Notes under the pieces: model-generated
Databases searched by the model: none
What the model saw: only the letters and a program-made list of their open reading frames with translations
Told to the model about the DNA's origin: nothing
Shown: positions 60,819 through 64,000 of the stretch, in pieces
How positions within the stretch are numbered: the stretch's first letter is position 1
Layout: the number at the start of each line of letters is the position of its first letter
IMG/VR virus record: IMGVR_UViG_3300032931_001151
Span: 124,001 to 188,000 of that record
DNA from: a virus
DNA: 64,000 nucleotides
Reading direction: 5' to 3' (one strand)
Made by a program: the position numbers and the translations under genes

Positions 60819-61520
60819 ATGGAATTATATCTTGTTACTATTGATACAACTTTCTCTCAAAAATTAGGGAAGTCTTTGCAAAATTACGGCATTTGCTTGG
60901 CTAGTGATCCCAACAATGCACGAGAAAGATTTATACAACCTCTTCGTACAAGAGTTCCACCCAACGTTCTTGCAGATATATATCCATATGTATATGCCTA
61001 TAAATTGAGTGACATAACAGAAACAATTAATGACCAACATCCTATGTGGGCATATGTTTCTAATTCTCAAAATAGAAGCGTTGGACAACAAACAAAATAT
61101 CCATTTTTTGTACCAGTTCCTAATACAATAGAATCCCCGCCTCCAATTCAAGAAGTCCAACCTACCGCACCCCCAATTCCTATCGTTGAAGAGTTTAAAG
61201 CCCCCGATGGAGTAACGGATCCGGTCCAATTAGCTATGTTGAAGACTATGTATGATATGGCCAAAGAAATAAAGAGCTTAAAATCCGCTCCTTCCAACCC
61301 TCAAACAGGCTCAAAAGTATCAATACTTGATTTGGAGTCCCAATTTCGTGCACCACCTCCAGCATCTATTATGCCGGGGTCTTCACCTCTTAATGTTAAT
61401 TCTATACCCGTTCCACAAGTTCCACATGTTACTTCATTTCCTAAAGGAAAAATTGACCGTGAAACGAAAGCAAGGTTAGAACAAAATATGCGACCAAGTA
61501 ACTTTGAAGTTATAGATTGA
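60819..61520 (+). CDS. Hypothetical Pro-rich protein inserted between genes 44 and 62
   Basis: 233 aa from the ATG at 60819, chosen for AAAAGGA 9 nt upstream; in-frame starts at 60756 (GTG) and 60771 (ATG) lack one. Residues 1-85 form a small alpha/beta domain (LYLVTIDTTFSQKLGKSL; PMWAYVSN). The rest is a Pro-rich linker (about 95-130), a short helix (DPVQLAMLKTMYDMAKEIK) and a disordered tail. T4 has nothing between 44 and 62. Not recognised; a clamp-loader or replisome accessory is possible from position only. Confidence 0.5.
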   Translation: MELYLVTIDTTFSQKLGKSLQNYGICLASDPNNARERFIQPLRTRVPPNVLADIYPYVYAYKLSDITETINDQHPMWAYVSNSQNRSVGQQTKYPFFVPVPNTIESPPPIQEVQPTAPPIPIVEEFKAPDGVTDPVQLAMLKTMYDMAKEIKSLKSAPSNPQTGSKVSILDLESQFRAPPPASIMPGSSPLNVNSIPVPQVPHVTSFPKGKIDRETKARLEQNMRPSNFEVID

Positions 61521-61531
61521 TATAATAAATT

Positions 61532-61966
61532 ATGGCAAAGCGTGAAGGACTATCAAAGCAAATAAAAGAGAAGCCAACAAATTATCTTTTTGAAATTTTA
61601 AATGATATTAAAGTTTATAAAAAAGGTAATTTGTTGGATATTTCGGAGTATGAAAGAGCATTTGATAAGTTTATAATTATGAAGTTTCTTTCTATGAATG
61701 ACGAAATTTGTGAAATAATTAATTATGTTAATGATTTTCATGATATTTTATCTAAAAAACAACTTTATAAATTACTAATTGAAATAGTTCCTATCACAAA
61801 ATCATATGACCCGTATATAAAGTCGGATGTTGAGGTTATTGAAGATGGGGCAAAGAAAGTTGCGGAATATTACGAATGTTCTCTTAAAGATGCTAATGAA
61901 TATATAAAAATTATGGGGTCAGATTGGTTAGTGCTTTTAAATGGAAAATTTGGACGTACAATATAA
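61532..61966 (+). CDS. 62: Clamp loader small subunit gp62
   Basis: 144 aa (T4 gp62 is 187 aa). YLFEILNDIKVYKKGNLLDI, YERAFDKFIIMKFLSMNDEI and the DPYIKSDVEVIEDGAKKVAE region followed by YYECSLKDANEYIKIM match T4's FFEIIGAINNKTKCSI, YSKFMVENALSQFPE and [31 protein letters not shown], in the same order. The C-terminal ~40 residues of T4 gp62 are missing. No clear ribosome site precedes its ATG, so it may depend on coupling to the upstream gene 12 bp away. Confidence 0.82.
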   Translation: MAKREGLSKQIKEKPTNYLFEILNDIKVYKKGNLLDISEYERAFDKFIIMKFLSMNDEICEIINYVNDFHDILSKKQLYKLLIEIVPITKSYDPYIKSDVEVIEDGAKKVAEYYECSLKDANEYIKIMGSDWLVLLNGKFGRTI

Positions 61967-62005
61967 ATAATGATTGATATAAAACCTTATAAGGATTGAA
62001 ATTAT

Positions 62006-62410
62006 ATGAATGATTTAGATATTATTAATAAGATTGGAATAAAAGTTCTTTTAAAGGCCGACTATCCGATAGTGTGTGAAACTCTTGAAAGAATTGGCAT
62101 AGTTAATAAAATCGAAAAAAAGATATTCCCAAGTTGCTATTGTATAAAATATCAAGACCAAGAAGGTAGTGAATGTTATAGAATATGCCACTTCAAGGAG
62201 ATGTTTTTGCTCCAAAATAAAGAATCAACTTTCAATGATCTTGACAAGGTTCGTAGAAATACAATTGGATATTTGCTTCAATCATGGAATCTAATTGAAG
62301 CACTTAATCCGGATGATATTGCAGATATTCTAAATAGAAAAATACCAGTTGTTCCTTACAAAGAAAAGAAAGACTATAGAATAATACATAAATTTAGAAA
62401 TATTCATTAA
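62006..62410 (+). CDS. regA: Translational repressor RegA
   Basis: 134 aa (T4 RegA is 122 aa). VLLKADYPIVCETLERIGIV, FPSCYCIKYQDQEG, RICHFKEMFLL and LDKVRRNTIGYLLQSWNLIE parallel T4's FLKVKETLTRMGIA, YQSCHILQKKG, YIVHFKEML and EDEVRRDSIAWLLEDWGLIE closely. RegA binds start regions of early mRNAs and blocks ribosomes; targets here are not known. It follows gp62 as in T4. AAGGA before the ATG. Confidence 0.92.
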   Translation: MNDLDIINKIGIKVLLKADYPIVCETLERIGIVNKIEKKIFPSCYCIKYQDQEGSECYRICHFKEMFLLQNKESTFNDLDKVRRNTIGYLLQSWNLIEALNPDDIADILNRKIPVVPYKEKKDYRIIHKFRNIH

Positions 62411-62420
62411 TTCCGTTTTT

Positions 62421-62436
62421 CCAACAATTTAGTTGG
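62421..62436 (+). promoter_or_regulatory. Hairpin in the primase leader
   Basis: CCAAC/GTTGG with loop AATTTA, 13 nt before the primase ATG, which lacks a good ribosome site. It may influence translation of the primase mRNA. Confidence 0.35.
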
Positions 62437-62449
62437 ATGTGAAAATATT

Positions 62450-63577
62450 ATGTCATATGTGAAATTACCAAGTTATGCTATTAAAACTTCATTTTTTAGG
62501 GTGATGCATACGCAATCGCCGGTAGAATCCCGTCACTCTTTCTTATTATTAAGTTGTAAATGTCCTCTATGTGGGGACTATAAGAGAAGAATGTACCTAA
62601 GAGAATATCCGGGCGATTATCTTCTATTTTGCCATAATTGTGGATACTCAAGGCCATATGGTCTATATTTAAAAGACGAGAAACCCGATGAAATAGAGAA
62701 TTTAAAAGAATATTTTCTTAAGTCTATTAGCGACGGTTCGGCATTTAAACCTAAATCAAATATAATTGAAAAAGAACCTAAAAGTAAATTTGATGAAGTA
62801 AATTATAAATTAAGAAAGTATTTATCTTTTAGATCATTCCCTATATTTGATGAACAACCTAATGAGAAAAAAGAGAAATTTAGGCAACTATGTCTAAATG
62901 AGATGAAAAGACGAAAAATATCCGAAGAAATCTATTCCGATTTTTATTGCATTACTAAAGGTCCATTAAAGGGATATCTAGGCATTCCATTTTTTGATAG
63001 AGAACAAAAGAATCTTATTCATATTCAAGGTAGAAGAATGTTTAAGCCTAAAGATGAGTATGAGGAAAGTTGTTGTCCAAAGTACCTATTCTTAAAAGAT
63101 TCCGAAGAAGACATTATGCTTGATAAAAAATATATATGGGGACAATGGAACGTTGATAGAAGTAAAGAGGTAATCGTAAATGAGGGAACTCTAAATGCTG
63201 GATTTTACGATAATGGTATAGCAACGTGTGGCGCAAGAGTATCTTCTTCTTTTATATCAAAGTTAAAAACTGAATATCCTAAAAGAATTTGGGCATTTGA
63301 TAATATATGGAACGACGAAACAGGTAGAGAATTAACCATATCATTATTACATTCCGATGAAACGTGTTTTATTATACCAAAGGAATTTAAGGCTAAAGAT
63401 GGAAATGACTTGGCTTTGGAAATGAATGTTGATAAAATTCCTATGGACTTCGTTATGAAGAATACCTATAAAGGAAAGTCGGGACTTATAAAATTGAGCC
63501 TAATGGATGAAAGAATATCTCAAATAATTAAATATCAAATTAAAAATATTGAAAGAAAGAGTAATTATGCAAATTAG
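62450..63577 (+). CDS. 61: DNA primase gp61
   Basis: 375 aa (T4 gp61 is 342 aa). An N-terminal zinc finger, Cys38-x2-Cys41 and Cys61-x2-Cys64 (CPLCGDYK; CHNCGYSR), and a Toprim-type core with VIVNEGTLNAGFYDNGIATC (~240-262) and RIWAFDNIWNDETGR. It makes RNA primers in complex with gp41. The ribosome site is weak. It overlaps gene 52 by 11 bp. Confidence 0.92.
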   Translation: MSYVKLPSYAIKTSFFRVMHTQSPVESRHSFLLLSCKCPLCGDYKRRMYLREYPGDYLLFCHNCGYSRPYGLYLKDEKPDEIENLKEYFLKSISDGSAFKPKSNIIEKEPKSKFDEVNYKLRKYLSFRSFPIFDEQPNEKKEKFRQLCLNEMKRRKISEEIYSDFYCITKGPLKGYLGIPFFDREQKNLIHIQGRRMFKPKDEYEESCCPKYLFLKDSEEDIMLDKKYIWGQWNVDRSKEVIVNEGTLNAGFYDNGIATCGARVSSSFISKLKTEYPKRIWAFDNIWNDETGRELTISLLHSDETCFIIPKEFKAKDGNDLALEMNVDKIPMDFVMKNTYKGKSGLIKLSLMDERISQIIKYQIKNIERKSNYAN

Positions 63578-64000
63578 TGATATCATAGAAGGCCAATATA
63601 AGCCATTTAGTCATTATGTGATTGAATCTCGTGCCATTCCAAAAATAGCGGATGGCCTAAAGCCAGTAGAAAGAAGATCACTTTGGGCAGCTAAAAAAGT
63701 AGCGGCGAAAGAGTGGTGCAAAGTTAGTAAGTTGGCAGGCGCAACTATGAGCAATCACCCCCACGGAAATATGTCAATTGAAGCCACTATATCTTCTATG
63801 GCTCAAGACTTTGCCGGAGCCAACAACGTCCCGTTCTTTGACGGAAAAGGAACCTTTGGGTCGAGATTAACCGGATCGGGAGATGGATATGCATCGGCAC
63901 GTTATGTTGCCGTCAAACTATCCGACAACTTTTATAAGTACTTTGATGTTGATTCGGATTTGGTTCCATTTGTGCCTAATTATGACGAGACGGATAAAGA
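63567..64000 (+). CDS. 52: Topoisomerase II medium subunit gp52 (partial, runs off the window)
   Basis: Begins with ATG at 63567 and stays open to the window end (about 144 residues seen). GQYKPFSHYVIESRAIPKIA and DGLKPVERRSLWA are the GyrA/ParC start; MSNHPHGNMSIEATI and FDGKGTFGSRLTG follow; the active-site tyrosine is Tyr113 in ASARYVAVKLS. This is the DNA-cleaving subunit that pairs with the ATPase subunit at 57129. An 11-bp overlap couples it to primase. Confidence 0.92.
   Translation, partial: MQISDIIEGQYKPFSHYVIESRAIPKIADGLKPVERRSLWAAKKVAAKEWCKVSKLAGATMSNHPHGNMSIEATISSMAQDFAGANNVPFFDGKGTFGSRLTGSGDGYASARYVAVKLSDNFYKYFDVDSDLVPFVPNYDETDK

Overview
The window is part of the genome of a large, AT-rich, contractile-tailed phage that is a distant relative of T4. 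The identification rests on a nearly complete T4-type core set, largely in T4-like order: portal gp20, protease gp21, scaffold gp22, capsid gp23, neck gp13/14/15, terminase gp16/gp17, sheath gp18, tube gp19, tail assembly and baseplate genes, and the replication and recombination genes UvsX/Y/W, gp32, 39, 41, 43, 44, 45, 46, 47, 52, 55, 59, 61, 62 and RegA. There is no integrase, tRNA or bacterial housekeeping gene. Nothing in the sequence fixes the host; proteins are divergent enough that the phage is probably from a little-sampled group.

Layout. Positions 1-26596 (minus strand) are the morphogenesis block. Read in transcription order it runs portal, core protein, protease, scaffold, capsid, a homing endonuclease, neck, terminase, sheath, tube, tail chaperones, tape measure and baseplate. 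Positions 26645-34676 hold head-completion nuclease gp4 (plus), RNase H and a RuvC-like resolvase, plus a cluster of acidic or low-complexity late proteins of unknown role (minus). Positions 34741-38553 (plus) hold UvsY, UvsW and a tandem glycosyltransferase. A gene-free 578-bp stretch (38554-39131) is packed with perfect hairpins and looks like a structured non-coding RNA. Then come gp46, gp47 and late sigma factor gp55 (minus), a glycosyltransferase, DNA polymerase, UvsX, helicase, gp59-like loader, gp32, a dTDP-sugar operon (RmlB and an RmlC-RmlD fusion), a late lipoprotein, topoisomerase, clamp, clamp loader, RegA, primase and the start of topoisomerase gp52 (plus).

Expression. Three promoter types can be seen. 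Extended -10 boxes (TGnTATAAT) suit host sigma70. A recurring TTTTGGAT(n)TAT motif precedes many replication genes and the ncRNA candidate. T4-type late boxes (exact TATAAATA) lie upstream of at least twelve minus-strand genes and one plus-strand gene, which fits the presence of gp55 and sliding clamp gp45. Strong hairpin terminators separate the units.

Most notable points: (1) the terminase large-subunit gene is broken inside its Walker A motif by an atypically split intein, with a free-standing Vsr-like homing endonuclease between the halves; (2) the structured-RNA candidate at 38597-39060; (3) a perfect -1 slippery heptamer that would fuse the two tail-assembly chaperones; (4) seven head-to-tail copies of a 10-bp A/T repeat upstream of the DNA polymerase gene; (5) a phage-borne deoxysugar pathway with two glycosyltransferases.
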